Assembly: GCA_002049455.2 (NCBI GenBank)
Contig: KV918765.1
Coordinates: 186,001-250,000, forward strand
DNA length: 64,000 nucleotides
Direction of reading: 5' to 3'
Origin: Porphyra umbilicalis
Lineage: Eukaryota > Rhodophyta > Bangiophyceae > Bangiales > Bangiaceae
The notes beneath the pieces are model-generated. The model made no database searches and was not told where the DNA came from. It saw only the letters and a program-made list of their open reading frames with translations. The translations under genes were made by a program, and so were the position numbers. Below, piece by piece: positions 20,469 through 31,278 of this stretch (positions are counted from its first letter, which is position 1; the number at the start of each line of letters is the position of its first letter).

Positions 20469-23400
20469 TCAGTATGTGGAAGCAGGACGGGGGGCGGGCG
20501 TAGCGCCCAGCCCTGCGTTGCCAAGATCGGCGCCAACGCCAATGACGCGCCAAAACAAGACGAATGCCGGGGCCGGCAGCGGCTTCGTCAGCCCGTCTGC
20601 CGGCATGTCCACGCTAGGGAGGAAGTAGAACGTCACCTCCCCGCGCGCCACGTAGTCACGGACCATGTGGTACGCGACATCCACGTGCTTGGTACGCCCG
20701 GTGGCTTCGGGGTTGTTGACGAAGGCGAGGCAAGCCTGGTTGTCTTCCCCCATCGGCACGGCCCCGCCATCGACGCCCAGAGCCGACAGCAGCTTGCGTA
20801 GCCACAGCGCCTCCTTGGTGGCCATCGCGGCGGCCACGTACTCCGCTTCGGCCGTCGAGGTTGCCACCGTCGACTGGCGCTTGCTTTCCCACGCGATGGG
20901 CCCGCCATTGCGGGTGAAGACGAAGCCTGTCGTCGACCGACGGCCGTCAACGTCGCCCGCCCAGTCCGCGTCGACAAACCCCTGCAGCGGCTCGCTGCCG
21001 CCGTAGACCACTCCAAGGCGGGTTGTCCCGCGCAGGAAGCGCAATACCCCCTTTGCTGCGCGCATGTGGTCCTGCTCAGGGCACGACATGAAGCGCGACA
21101 GCACCCCCACGGTAAAGGCGATGTCCGGCCTTGTCGTGGTGGACAGGTAGAGGAAGGAGCCAACCAACTCGGCGTAACGGTTATCCTCCGGCAGCAGGTC
21201 CTCGCCCGTCTTGGCTAGCTTGACCCCTGACGCCATTGGCGCCTTGTTTGGGGTGGAGGTCTCCATCACAAACGCCTCCAGCAGCGTCACCGTGTGCCCC
21301 GGGTTGCTCAGAGTGAGCGTCTTTGACTCACGGTCACGCATGACCTTCATGCCAATGAAGTCGTTAACCTCCCCCATCTGACGTACTTCGAACTTTGCCG
21401 ACACAGAGCGCTTGACGGCAGCAACTCCAGACAGCTTCTCGCCCGCCACGATGAGGTCGTCGACGTACACGAGGATGAAGACGCGCCCGTGCACAAGGTG
21501 GCACCACTCGTAGAGGCACGGGTCTACCTTGGATCGCAGTGCACCGATCTCCTTGAGCTCCTTGTCGAGCTTGATGCCCCACAGCCGCCCAGCCTGCTTT
21601 GTCCCGTAGAGCGCCAGGTTAAGCCGACACATCTCCTCCACGCCCTTCGGCTCGATACCGTCGGGGAGTTTGATGTACATCTCCTTGTCCATCTTGGCGT
21701 TGAGGAAGGCTGTCTTGGCGTCGACATGGTGAACCTGCCAGCCCGTGGCTGCAGCCACAGCAAAGAGGGCCCGTGTGGTAGCCGCGCTGGGCACCGGCGC
21801 CCACGTCTCGTCAAAGTCCCGCCCCGGCACTTGGTTGAAACCTTGGGCCACGAGGCGGGCCTTGTAGCGCGTCATCTTGCCCTCCGCGTCGTGCTTGATG
21901 TCGAACACGAAACGCGTCTTGATGGCCTTGTGCTTCTTGTTCTTCACCTTAATCTTGGACCAGGTGCCAAGCTTCTTGTGCGCTGCCACCTCCTCCTTGA
22001 TGGCCTGCTTCCAACGCGGCCAATCAGAACGAGCACGCGCCTCTTTCTCGTTTGCCGGTGTCTTGTGTAGGTCGCAGCCCGACTCAGCCGCACTCTTGGT
22101 ACCGCTTGCGAAGTACGCCTTGGGTTCCTTCTCCCACCATGTTACCTTGGGAGCTGGCTTTCGCTTTGAGCGACGAGGCCCAGGTGCGGCGTTGTCACAG
22201 GTAGCAGGTCCTTGACCGCATGCCAGTGTCGAGCCATCAGGGCAATCCTCGACGTCCTCCTCGCTATCTTCAGCAAGGGAGGGAGGACCGACTTCTTCGT
22301 CGCTGTCAGAGGTGTCGTCGGGGGCGTACTCGTCCTCTCGACCGCGTTCAGCGTCGAGCATGTCCATTGCCTCTTCCGTGGCGTCATCCTTGCTGCCGTC
22401 ATTTCCCGCCGTCAGTCGGGGACCAGCGCTTGACCCGACTGCCGACGCCTTGAACTTAGCCGGGTTCTCCTCCATCAGCACGTCTCGACGCTCGAAGACT
22501 TGTTTCGTCTCATCCTCGAGGATGCGGTAGGCCTTGCCACCGACCGTGTAGCCGACAAAGCGGCGTACGTCGGTCCTTGGCTCGAGCTTGCGTTGCTGCT
22601 TCTTGGGTTTGAGCGCCCACGCCCGGCTCCCCCAAACGCGGAATCCCGCGACGTTGGGGCGTCGACCCGTTAGGGCCTCCAGCGGTGTTACGTCCAGCCC
22701 CGCCTTGGGGGACCGGTTGAGCACATGGACGACAGAGGCCAACGCCTCAGCCCACAGGTCTTCCTCCGCTCCGGCATCGAGCAGAGCAGCACGCACGCGC
22801 TCCATCAGCGTGCGGTTAAACCGCTCCACTTTGCCGTTCTGCTGTGACTTGTACGGCGCTGTCATCTCCGACGTGATTCTCTTGTCCTCGTACCATGCCT
22901 TGAGGTCGTTGGTGACGTACTCCTTGGCACCGTCATGACGGACGCGCTTGACCTTGACTCCCGTCAGCGTCTCAAGCTGCTCGATACGCGTCTTGAGAAC
23001 CTGCGGTGCCATCCCTTTCGTCTTGATAGGCGTTGCCGTGATGAACCCCGTGGAGTCCTCCAGCGCCGTCATAAAGTAGATGGAACCACCCAGCGACTCA
23101 GTGAGTGGGCCACCAATGTCGGTGTGCACCAGCTCGCACTTGGTCGTCGCTGTAGATGAGCGGGGGCTCGGCGCCTGCACCATCTGGCCGTCCACACACG
23201 GCACACACACAGCGCCAATAACGCGCTTGGCGTCTGCCACTGACACCGGCATGCCGTCGACCATTGTGGCCGCCCGCTTGAGGTTCTCTAACCCCAAATG
23301 GTTGAAACGACGGTGCCACAGCTCCGCCTCCCCAGCTATACGCGTGGATGCCGAGTTAGCCGATGCCTGGACAGGCGCCACCTTCAGCACATACTGCTCC

Positions 23401-24647
23401 AGGTCGTTCACCTTGCCGACCACCGACGCCTTGTCGAGCACGCCGCTCGAGCGAACAGCATCCCCGTCGCTAAGGATGTAGCAGGCGTTGTCGACAAACA
23501 CCACCGCACCTCGATTGCGGTCGACCGCTCGAACCGACAGCAGGTTGCTAGTCAGGTCCGGAACGAGCATAGCATCCCCAAGTACCATGCGCGTCTTGGT
23601 GTTTCCTTTGCCAACGTCCATTGAGACGTGGCCGTGCCCCTTGATGGGCACCTTGTCGCCGTTGGCCAAGGTGATCTCGGCCCCGCTTCCCGCCGTCCGG
23701 AGTGAGAAGCCCTTATCCCTGGCGGCCATGTGGTTGGTTGCGCCAGAGTCAAGCACCCAGGTTGATAACCCGCGTGTGCTCCCGTGAGCCTTGCTGCTCC
23801 CGGCATTTCCGGTGGAAGCAGTGTAGGCCAGAGCGGCACCCGCGTGGGGCCCGCCGCCGTGGCCGCCTTCACGACCACCACCGCCGGGCTTGCCGTTGCC
23901 CTTGGCCTCGTCCGCCTTCTTCTTGTAGCAGTCGCGCTGCATGTGCCCTTTCTTGTTGCAGTAGAAGCACACGACCGACTTCTTGTCAAACGACTTCTTG
24001 TGCGCCGCTGCAGCATAGGCTTGTGACTTGACACTGCCAGAAGGCTTCGACACGGCGACGGTAATGCTCCGCTGCTCCACTTGCAGCAGCTTAGCCGTCA
24101 CGTTCGACATGACGAGCTTGGTTTCCTTGTTCTCCAAGACCGTCCTGAGCATCCCGTACTCTGACGGAAGCCCCGACAAGACACGCAGTGCGAGCGTGTT
24201 GTCGTCCACCGGGTTTCCGAGCATGGCAGGCTCGTCCGGGATCATCTTGGCGCGCGACGCAAACTTGATGATGTTTTCGTCGTTACCCTTCTTCAGGCTG
24301 CTCAGCTCGTCCATGAGCCGCAGCAGCTGCGCGTTGTCACGTGCCTCGAACATGACCTTGAGCGCGTCCCACGCCTCCTTGGCCGTGTCAACCGACGTGA
24401 ACGTGTTGAGATGCACGGGCTTGACCGACATCTGGATGGTCGCCCGCGCCGCCTCGTTCATGGCGTACCACGCTTCGACCACCGGGTCGGACTTCTTGTC
24501 GTCCGAACCAGAAGCAGGGCGGTCCGTCACGACGGCCGTCCACAGCTTCTCTTTCTTGAGCTGCGCACGCTGGTACGCCGCCCACACCTTGTAATCGTCG
24601 TCCAGCTGCGCAAACCGTGGGCTGCTAAGGCGGCCGTAGTCCGACAT
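20469..24647 (-). CDS. copia B gag-pol polyprotein
   Basis: 1392 residues from the chosen start; the frame is open up to the ATG inside the primer-binding site (24800), adding 51 residues. I prefer MSDYGRLSSPRF because the extra N-terminus lies on the binding site and is Arg-rich. In order (numbering from 24800): Gag (UBN2-like) about 60-250; CCHC knuckle CFYCNKKGHMQRDC about 278-291; protease VLDSGATNHM about 349-358; integrase zinc region LWHRRFNHLGLENL and core HTDIGGPL to NGKVERFNRTLMERV; RT with QVHHVDAKTAFLN, ALYGTKQAGRLWG and LVYVDDLIVAG; RNase H with GFVDADWAGD and TSTAEAEYVAAAM. All key residues are visible and nothing is broken, so it should encode everything needed to copy itself. 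Length and order fit one-ORF copia elements. Confidence 0.96.
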   Translation of the reverse strand: MSDYGRLSSPRFAQLDDDYKVWAAYQRAQLKKEKLWTAVVTDRPASGSDDKKSDPVVEAWYAMNEAARATIQMSVKPVHLNTFTSVDTAKEAWDALKVMFEARDNAQLLRLMDELSSLKKGNDENIIKFASRAKMIPDEPAMLGNPVDDNTLALRVLSGLPSEYGMLRTVLENKETKLVMSNVTAKLLQVEQRSITVAVSKPSGSVKSQAYAAAAHKKSFDKKSVVCFYCNKKGHMQRDCYKKKADEAKGNGKPGGGGREGGHGGGPHAGAALAYTASTGNAGSSKAHGSTRGLSTWVLDSGATNHMAARDKGFSLRTAGSGAEITLANGDKVPIKGHGHVSMDVGKGNTKTRMVLGDAMLVPDLTSNLLSVRAVDRNRGAVVFVDNACYILSDGDAVRSSGVLDKASVVGKVNDLEQYVLKVAPVQASANSASTRIAGEAELWHRRFNHLGLENLKRAATMVDGMPVSVADAKRVIGAVCVPCVDGQMVQAPSPRSSTATTKCELVHTDIGGPLTESLGGSIYFMTALEDSTGFITATPIKTKGMAPQVLKTRIEQLETLTGVKVKRVRHDGAKEYVTNDLKAWYEDKRITSEMTAPYKSQQNGKVERFNRTLMERVRAALLDAGAEEDLWAEALASVVHVLNRSPKAGLDVTPLEALTGRRPNVAGFRVWGSRAWALKPKKQQRKLEPRTDVRRFVGYTVGGKAYRILEDETKQVFERRDVLMEENPAKFKASAVGSSAGPRLTAGNDGSKDDATEEAMDMLDAERGREDEYAPDDTSDSDEEVGPPSLAEDSEEDVEDCPDGSTLACGQGPATCDNAAPGPRRSKRKPAPKVTWWEKEPKAYFASGTKSAAESGCDLHKTPANEKEARARSDWPRWKQAIKEEVAAHKKLGTWSKIKVKNKKHKAIKTRFVFDIKHDAEGKMTRYKARLVAQGFNQVPGRDFDETWAPVPSAATTRALFAVAAATGWQVHHVDAKTAFLNAKMDKEMYIKLPDGIEPKGVEEMCRLNLALYGTKQAGRLWGIKLDKELKEIGALRSKVDPCLYEWCHLVHGRVFILVYVDDLIVAGEKLSGVAAVKRSVSAKFEVRQMGEVNDFIGMKVMRDRESKTLTLSNPGHTVTLLEAFVMETSTPNKAPMASGVKLAKTGEDLLPEDNRYAELVGSFLYLSTTTRPDIAFTVGVLSRFMSCPEQDHMRAAKGVLRFLRGTTRLGVVYGGSEPLQGFVDADWAGDVDGRRSTTGFVFTRNGGPIAWESKRQSTVATSTAEAEYVAAAMATKEALWLRKLLSALGVDGGAVPMGEDNQACLAFVNNPEATGRTKHVDVAYHMVRDYVARGEVTFYFLPSVDMPADGLTKPLPAPAFVLFWRVIGVGADLGNAGLGATPAPRPASTY

Positions 24648-24790
24648 GTTGACGACAGCGGCGCGACCAAGCACCGAACTGACGACGTCGACGGCGGTAT
24701 CGGCCCGTGCGACGCCGGAACATACCGCAACCCGAGCAACGTCGTCCGACCAGCGACCGCAGGGAAGACGACGATGACCACCAGCGACAG

Positions 24791-24804
24791 CTGGGCCCAT
24801 AACC
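24791..24804 (-). promoter_or_regulatory. copia B primer-binding site, initiator tRNA-Met anticodon region
   Basis: GGTTATGGGCCCAG on the - strand, starting at the first base after the 5' LTR. It is complementary to TGGGCCCATAACC of the anticodon arm of eukaryotic initiator tRNA-Met, not to a tRNA 3' end. Drosophila copia has this same arrangement and primes with a 5' half-tRNA. The long ORF's first ATG lies in this site. Confidence 0.85.
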
Positions 24805-25225
24805 TGTGAAGCGGAAGGTAGATAGGTGGATGCGTTGGTTTACTTGGATGGCGGCTTTGGGCCCAATAGGACCGCCTGATATACCCCAGGCGACCCCTCT
24901 GCCAGTCCCAGAGACGACCCTCTCTCAGTGCTCCCCCAGGCACTTCCACTCTCCGCGTGTGCAGGGCCTGCGGCGCACCTCCCAAAGCGGAGCATGCGCC
25001 TCCCCGGTGGTAAGCCGCCCACCGCCGCACAATCCAGTCACCACGCCACGCACAATCCCCCCCGAGCTCACCACGAGAAGGGGGGAGCTCACCAAGAGAT
25101 ACACAAATCAAGTACAAACAAGTACAAGTCATACACAATGGAATGCCAACAAGTACACGAGCTTGAGTCACCAAAAGCCCGCGTGTAAGTATAGCTCCAA
25201 TGGAATTTCCGAGCGGAGCTCAACA
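24805..25225 (-). repeat. 5' LTR of copia B
   Basis: 421 bp. It carries the promoter and start of transcription by family rule; I do not see an unambiguous TATA box. Its outer edge meets the second GGGGG. Confidence 0.95.
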
Positions 25226-25230
25226 GGGGG

Positions 25231-25477
25231 GGAGGCGGGAGCGAGCGGCGACGCTGCCAGCGGCAGCGACGCATTGTCGTCGAAGACGGGGCGCCTGCCG
25301 TCGTGGCAGCGTCACCCGTTTGACCGCTCGGACGAGGAGGACGACGTCCTCCGGCGGCCACGCAAGCGGTTGTTGTCCCGGCGACGCTTTTCGGGAGCTC
25401 GGGGGGTGAACAACAGCATGGGGTCAGACTCTGAGTTTGCGCCCGATGACGTCGCGACGCCGAGCAACTCGTCTTAG
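25231..25477 (+). CDS. unknown spliced gene, 3' end after copia B
   Basis: Immediately beyond the target duplication a + frame encodes EAGASGDAASGSDALSSKTG, then HPFDRSDEEDDVLRRPRKRL, ending DDVATPSNSS before TAG at 25475. The acidic patch and the basic RRPRKRLLSRRRF cluster look like a nuclear-localisation tail. Joining 19899 to 25231 is one base out of frame. The joint lies in a G run, so slippage or a miscalled run length could explain it. Confidence 0.5.
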
Positions 25478-26904
25478 TCGTATGCTTGTGTCTTGAGTGT
25501 ACTTGGTTTGGTTTGGTCTGCTCATTTTCTCTCTTCTCTGTTTTGTTTGGTGGTGGGCGGGTGGGGGGGGGAGCGGGGGGCGCGGCAGGAGGAGCGCACT
25601 GGACTAGGAGCGCACTGTCCCGGTGGGGGGGAGCGGGGCGGGCCCGAGGGTACTGCCCCCCTCCCCCCCCCCCCCCTCCCCCCGCCCCAGAGGGCGCTGG
25701 AGCACCCTGTAAAATGCATCTTTCCGCCTGTAACGTGTGCCGCCAGCGTGGAACTACGTGGCGCCGCAGAGGCCCCATACGACAGCTCTCGACAGTGTGA
25801 TGCGTATAACGGTCTGTATGCACAACGTAGCGACCTGCTGATTAAATACGAATCCACCCCAGGCACGCTCGCAATCGTGGCACCAAGGGGGGCAACGTGA
25901 CCTGTCTCAGCAGGTGCGGTGATGCCCCCAATTTCATCTTTGAGGGGGGGGGGGGGCGGCTCCCGGACATGTCGTTGAACAGTGTCAGAACCGTGCTGGC
26001 CGCGTACTGTTGCTCTAAAATGCGAACATGCCATACATACTGATAGTGTAGACACTGAGGAAAGGCGGGGTCGAATATGGCTCAGTACAGCAATTTCAGA
26101 CGTACTGGCACCAATCTGAAAACCGCCGGGGTAAGTCCCCAAGTAGCGTGGTACAGATTCGCGACGATGGTCGACGGCACGACGGCTGGGCGGTTTCCAT
26201 TGGCTGGCGGCAAATGCCCGTCATCGACATTCGCACCCTCGTTTACTCCTTGTGTCGGGGCGCGGCGCCGACCCCGCCGTGCTGGAGCGTGAAAAAACAC
26301 ACCAAACCCCGACAGGCGATTCCAGCCTGGAAACCTACCCCAACACTTTGCCGAACACCCCCCGTCATATGCCTGTGAGGTGGGTGTCGGGGTCGACAGA
26401 TGCTCGCTGGTACGTGCCAGCCGGTGCCTCTTTCGTGATCGAACCCTGTCAGCAAAGTGGCCAGATTGCCCATTCGGACTTCTCCGTTATGTTTGTAAAT
26501 ACGCTTTTCACTTCGCTCGTCTGGCTCGTACACTCTGTCTCTCTGTTTGACCATCGCTGGCGGTCGAACAGGAACACATAAGAAAGACTGCATACAAAAA
26601 AAGAAAACAAAGACAAGAGGCATATGCTGGCGCTGGATACAAGGCGCCCAAACGAAAAGGGGGAGCAGAGGAAATAGAAAAAGCGACGGCGAAAGCGAGA
26701 GGAGTCCACGGATGTAACACAAGAGACAACGGTAGCAGAGCGGGGGGAGCTGCGCAAAAGGAAACAACCATGAGGGAGTGGGATGTCGTGCGCGGCACGC
26801 AACAGCGAGATGCAACACCGTACATGACGAGGGGGGAGCGCGGACGGTTGCCAGCAGCGTCAAAAAGGTCTTTGCAGGCCACAGCTGGAACTCTGGAGCG
26901 GGGG
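25478..26904. other. no convincing gene; G/C homopolymers
   Basis: G-rich runs at 25560-25630, C runs at 25651-25690 and a G run at 25948-25959. 26596-26770 is purine-rich. None of the ORFs over this region shows a domain or codon pattern I would trust. Confidence 0.35.
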
Positions 26905-27651
26905 CTAAGAGCATTGTTAACAATGGGATGCTATCCCCATATTCAAGCCACGTTGCACAACGTGTCCCATTAAGCACCTGAAGTCCGACGTAACACCATT
27001 TTTTAGACGAAGAAGCCCTTTTTTTGTTCGGGCCATGGAAATTGAACTACCTACTTGATTCTGGCTTCCGCTGACCAAGAATAGCTGTGCGGCTATCGCT
27101 TTTCTATTTCGAGTCGGAATAGCTTTTAGGATAGCCGAGGCTATCTCACGGGGGCCTCTGATTGGCCCATGTGATGGATCAACGACCCGATTCACAGCAT
27201 ATAGTAGCACGTGGCTGCAACGTGTGCGCCACGTCTGCAAGATTGACGGCCAGGTTCTTCTCGGCAGAGGTGGCGGGAACGTCCGCAAGAGCTGTCGTGC
27301 ATGGCAATGGTCCTACAGTGACGTCCTTCTAGGCGTGGTCGTCATCAAGCGCTGCACATTTTGACCTGTGTATTTGTCCGTCTGCCGACGAGCGTTCTCT
27401 GCGCCTTCGTTATGGTTGATACGGCTGCCCACCACAGTTGTCATCTGCCGCTGTAGTGAATCAAGTCCTGGCAGAAAATATCGTCTTGATCGGGCCCAGA
27501 CAAGGCCTGGTGAAAGGAAACCTGCAGGTACTTGGCTCATGACAGCACGGCAGCCAACCGCTGACGTACATGTGGCTGTCTAAGGACGCGGACTTGGTTC
27601 TAGAATGGAATAGCCGATAGCGATAGCCTGAGTTGTTGGCAATGCTCTTAG
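26905..27651. mobile_element. 747-bp MITE-like element with short TIRs
   Basis: Ends CTAAGAGCATTG (26905-26916) and CAATGCTCTTAG (27640-27651) are perfect 12-bp inverted repeats. Similarity continues for several bases (AACAA). The inside is less GC-rich than its surroundings and repeats GGCTATC / GATAGCC / GGAATAGC words. No transposase. No clear target duplication, so the boundaries are approximate. Confidence 0.5.
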
Positions 27652-28917
27652 AGCTAAGGCACATCGCGGTCGAGCGCGCGTGGGCTGTCCGTTTGGCTAA
27701 AACAGAATATGTAGCCCGCCAAGTTTTAGTAGAAATCGAACTTCTGGCCAATCACGGAGCTCTAAAGAGTCATAAATTGACAATCATGAGGAGCCACTGA
27801 TTGCCTGGCGCACTCTCCCGATCCCCTTCCACTAACGCGCGCGCGCACCTTGGGTCCAGCCCGTCATCGCCCGAGTCTGGCTAGACCGTGCGAGCCCCCC
27901 CCATCCCCACGTCCTTGCCAATGACTTATGGGTGTCGCTCCTCGTGCCTACACTGGGCCACTCATCTCCCCCCCCCATCCCTCCCCCTGCCACTTATCGT
28001 ATCCTATGTCCTCAGTGCACTACAACCTGCTGTCTCCTACTTTCCCCCCTTCCTTGTGTCTGAGTCCTTGTGCGTTTTTCTTTGCCGAACCGTGCGATGC
28101 GACCCTTTTTCATCTTCCCTCCCCACCTCCCCTCTTCCCCCCCCCAATCAGTCCCCCTTCGTTACGTTGGTGTTGCTGTTGCCTTGTTTCCTGAGCGTTG
28201 AGAAGGCTGACTGCACCCCGTTGTCGACGTCCGACCAAGCGGTGGTGACGACGACGGCGACAGAAATACTTAAATCAACGCTCCATACAATTGCGCAGCC
28301 CTCAGGCCTCAAGTATCCGTCGAGCCAGTTCCTAGCATCCTATTCGTTGCGGGTGCGAAGAACCATGATCAAATGATTGGACAGCAGCGATCCACGTCAC
28401 AGACGAGAGATAAGCCATCCCAGTCGCCCAGGGCACGCGAAAGTGTCGGGGTCTCGTGACCCCGACTGGCTCCTGAATGGTCATCTGGGAGGGGGGCCCA
28501 AAAGTGTCGGGGTGCCTCAAGGCATTGGAAACAGCGTCGGGGTTTGGAATGTTTCACCGTGTACCGTGCTGCCGCGCGCGCGCCCGAGCGGGGTGAACGG
28601 GCGGCGCGCGGCAGCGGCGCCGCCGCGGGCGCCGCCCGCCCGCCGCTGCCCCGCCGGCGTGCGGCGGCGTCTGTGGCGCCCCCGTCTGCACGCGCCCCTG
28701 TCGGCCGCTGCCCCTGATGCAGCCGTGCGGGGCGGCGGGGAGCCCCGCCCGCCGTCGCCACCGCCGCCGCCGCCGCCGCCGGCACGGCGCCCGCGCGGCC
28801 CGGGTGCCGAGGGTGCGCGTCGCCGACGTGGACGGCAGCTGCGTGGGGCGCTTGCGCGCTTTAGAGGGAGAAAGTCGGTCGTGCCCCTGGAAGGCCGTCG
28901 ATCACCCCGGCTGGTAG
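27652..28917. other. no convincing gene; one strong hairpin
   Basis: Pyrimidine-rich at 27960-28150, then GC-rich. GTCGGGGTC-TCGT-GACCCCGAC at 28445-28466 is a perfect 9-bp stem with a 4-base loop. GTGTCGGGGT recurs at about 28503 and, in part, at 28530. 28560-28900 is a GC-rich stretch with open frames on both strands and no recognisable product. Confidence 0.35.
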
Positions 28918-30462
28918 TTGGAATGAGGAGGCCCGGGGGGTGCCAACGCCTGCCAGGGCGCCGTACCGACAAACTCCTGCGGGGTTCCGTTCATGGTCTC
29001 GTCGATCCACCTAACATGGGGAGAGTCCAGGCCTAGAGAGAGCGATGCGGCCGTTTGGTGTGATGGATGGGCCCAGACAGCGATCGGCTGGACTGGGGCT
29101 TCTCCACCGGTTGCCGCAACGACCAGCCCCGTGCACCCACGCGTGTCTTGGCGGTGCAGCCGGCGTGCCGCTGCGGACTGCCCGACCGTTGGATGGGGGC
29201 GAGACGCCCGACGACCAGGCTCCATCTGGCGGCGGGATCCCCGCCCGCCTTCACGGCGCGATGCGTGCTCCCCGACCCCCGCCCTGCGGGTGCTCGCCCG
29301 AACCACCCCCCCGCGTCGACGCGCAAGGTGTTTCCCGCGTGAATGCCCCTCGAATCCGCCCCCCGCCCCCCCCCCTTGCACCTCAGAGGCGCGGGCGCGC
29401 CCGACCACCCCGCTCCGGCCGGCGATCGTGGCGGCCGCCGCCGCCCATCCCGTCGAGATGGCGCGTCCACCCCCGCTGCGTGGCGGTCAGCTCATCCCCC
29501 CGCACCTCGTGCGGCCCCGTCCACCGGACGACGACGCGGCGGAGGGCGGCGGCGTGCGCCCGCGCGTCGGCGGCGCCGGCACGGAAGCGGCGCGCCACGT
29601 CGCGCACCGCAAAACCCATGTCCGCAGCCTCTGACGCCGTGTTGACGGTAAGGGGGACGCCCCGGCAGCTGGGCACCGTTGCCGCCGTCAGTTGCGCGGG
29701 GCGGGGGGCGCCGCCGCCTGCGGCCGGCTCGGTGGCCGTCCGCTCTGCGGCTGTATTGACGTCAGGCAGCAAGAGCTGCGCGCCTTTGCGCATGAGGCGG
29801 GATAGAGAGCCCGCGTTGCCTTCCTCAACCTCCACACGCCGGAGGTCAAAGGGATTAAGCCCTTGGACCGTCCGCATGAAGAGGTGGGCCTTCCCTTGCC
29901 GCTGCATCTTGGGCTGCTGGCCGAGGTCCGCTGCCGGCGGCGGACCGGCCTTCACGAGATCAGTGCCCCCCAAAGGGTCGGGGGTCGGGCGACCACATCC
30001 GACGGCCCGCGGCGGCCGGGTCATTGCCGTAATGGCGGCGGCGATCCGGCGGCGGAGCAGGTATATGGCCGGGCGGCGGCGGCGGGTGGCGGCCGGCGGT
30101 GGGGGAGGGGAGTGGCTCTTGCGTGCCAGGTGGCCGGTGGCCAGTGTTGCCCGGCCGTTCTGGCAGACCCGGGGTGGCTCCGTCGCGACCGGGGATGTTG
30201 GCGGTGATGTGCGAGATGGTCGACGGCCACCGACTCGTGGAGTGCCCGCGGCCGCCCTTTGTAGCCGCGACGAGCACGGTGGTCCGTGCCACCACCACGG
30301 CGACCACCTTCGCCACCACCGCCGCGGCGGGACGTACGCAGTCCGGCGTGACGCAGGGGGCGGGCGGGCTCCCCTCCCGGCCTGGTGCATTCGTGCCACC
30401 CCCGCCGAGCGCGTCATGTGGAAAGGGACGGCGTGCACGCTGGTCCCTGACTGGCGGAGCAC
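28918..30462 (-). CDS. possible unknown protein-coding region, frame broken
   Basis: A - frame of 359 codons (30462-29383) contains a stretch that reads like real protein: QGKAHLFMRTVQGLNPFDLR, EEGNAGSLSRLMRKGAQLLL and VRDVARRFRAGAADARAHAA. A second - frame downstream ends with DSPHVRWIDETMNGTPQEF and a TAPWQALAPP tail before a stop near 28918. The two could be parts of one gene joined by an intron or a frame error. I recognise no family. The whole stretch is about 70-75% GC, where long chance ORFs are common, so this is weak. Confidence 0.22.
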
Positions 30463-31278
30463 AGAGTGCCTGCGTACCCGCCGTGCTGGCTCCGCGGACT
30501 ACAGATGACGACGCACGGCGCGGGGCGGCGCCGGTGCGCCACCACCCGCCCCGTCTGGACTGCGTGCGCGGGCGTCGGCGCCCGCACGGCGGCCGGGCGC
30601 TGCGGCGCGTTTTGTCTCATTGAGGAGGTGGCACCGCCGCGGCGAGCGATGCGGCGACCGTGTGCCGACGCGGCGGCGCGCGCGGGGCGCGGCGGGACGC
30701 GTCACGCGCGCCGCCGTCGACGGGCGCGGGAATCCCCCCACCATTTGGCGCACGTACGGGGATCTCAGCGGCAACGTGTCGGCGGGGACCGGCGGGGCGG
30801 GTCGAGATGTTGCCACGCCATTGAAAAAAGGGGTGAGCGTGTCTTTTCCGCCGCGGTTGGCCTGCAGAGGGCCGTACTACTGCTCTGGTGCGTTTTCTTC
30901 TTGTCGCGCTACAGTGGCAGCGTGTCCAAAATCCGCTTGAAACCGTGACGTGTCATCAAATCAAACATCCAATGACATGAAATCCTAGGTAGCCCCCTGG
31001 GGGCAGGTGGGCTAGTAGTAATGCTTTCTTCAATTTGTGGATAGAACTATTCTGAACCAAAGTGCGCTGGGAACATTTGCCGCGGGGTGGTACAGTACGG
31101 GTGCTACCTCGCCGGTCGGCCCGCTTGTAGCCAAATAACAGTAAGAAATACTTGTAGGCACACCGGAGGCACTTCCATCGATTCACATTCTTGCACGCCA
31201 ATTCACATCTGAGGCCACGACACACCCCCATGATTCGGGCCGGATCAATCACTGCAATGGCCATTCCTATGATAAAAT
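30463..31278. other. no convincing gene
   Basis: 30463-30950 is GC-rich with overlapping open frames but no domain. 30950-31278 is less GC-rich and lies downstream of the pogo-type pseudogene's stop; it may hold that element's 3' part. No terminal repeat found. Confidence 0.3.

Larger units (their letters stand above)
19900..25225 (-). mobile_element. Ty1/copia element B, complete and apparently intact
   Basis: 5326 bp. Both LTRs are 421 bp with TG...CA ends and differ at about five positions, which indicates recent insertion. GGGGG flanks both sides (19895-19899 and 25226-25230), the 5-bp target duplication expected for copia. The internal region has a primer-binding site touching the 5' LTR, one long gag-pol ORF and a polypurine tract touching the 3' LTR. 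It is inserted in the last exon of the unknown gene starting at 17084, on the opposite strand. Confidence 0.97.
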
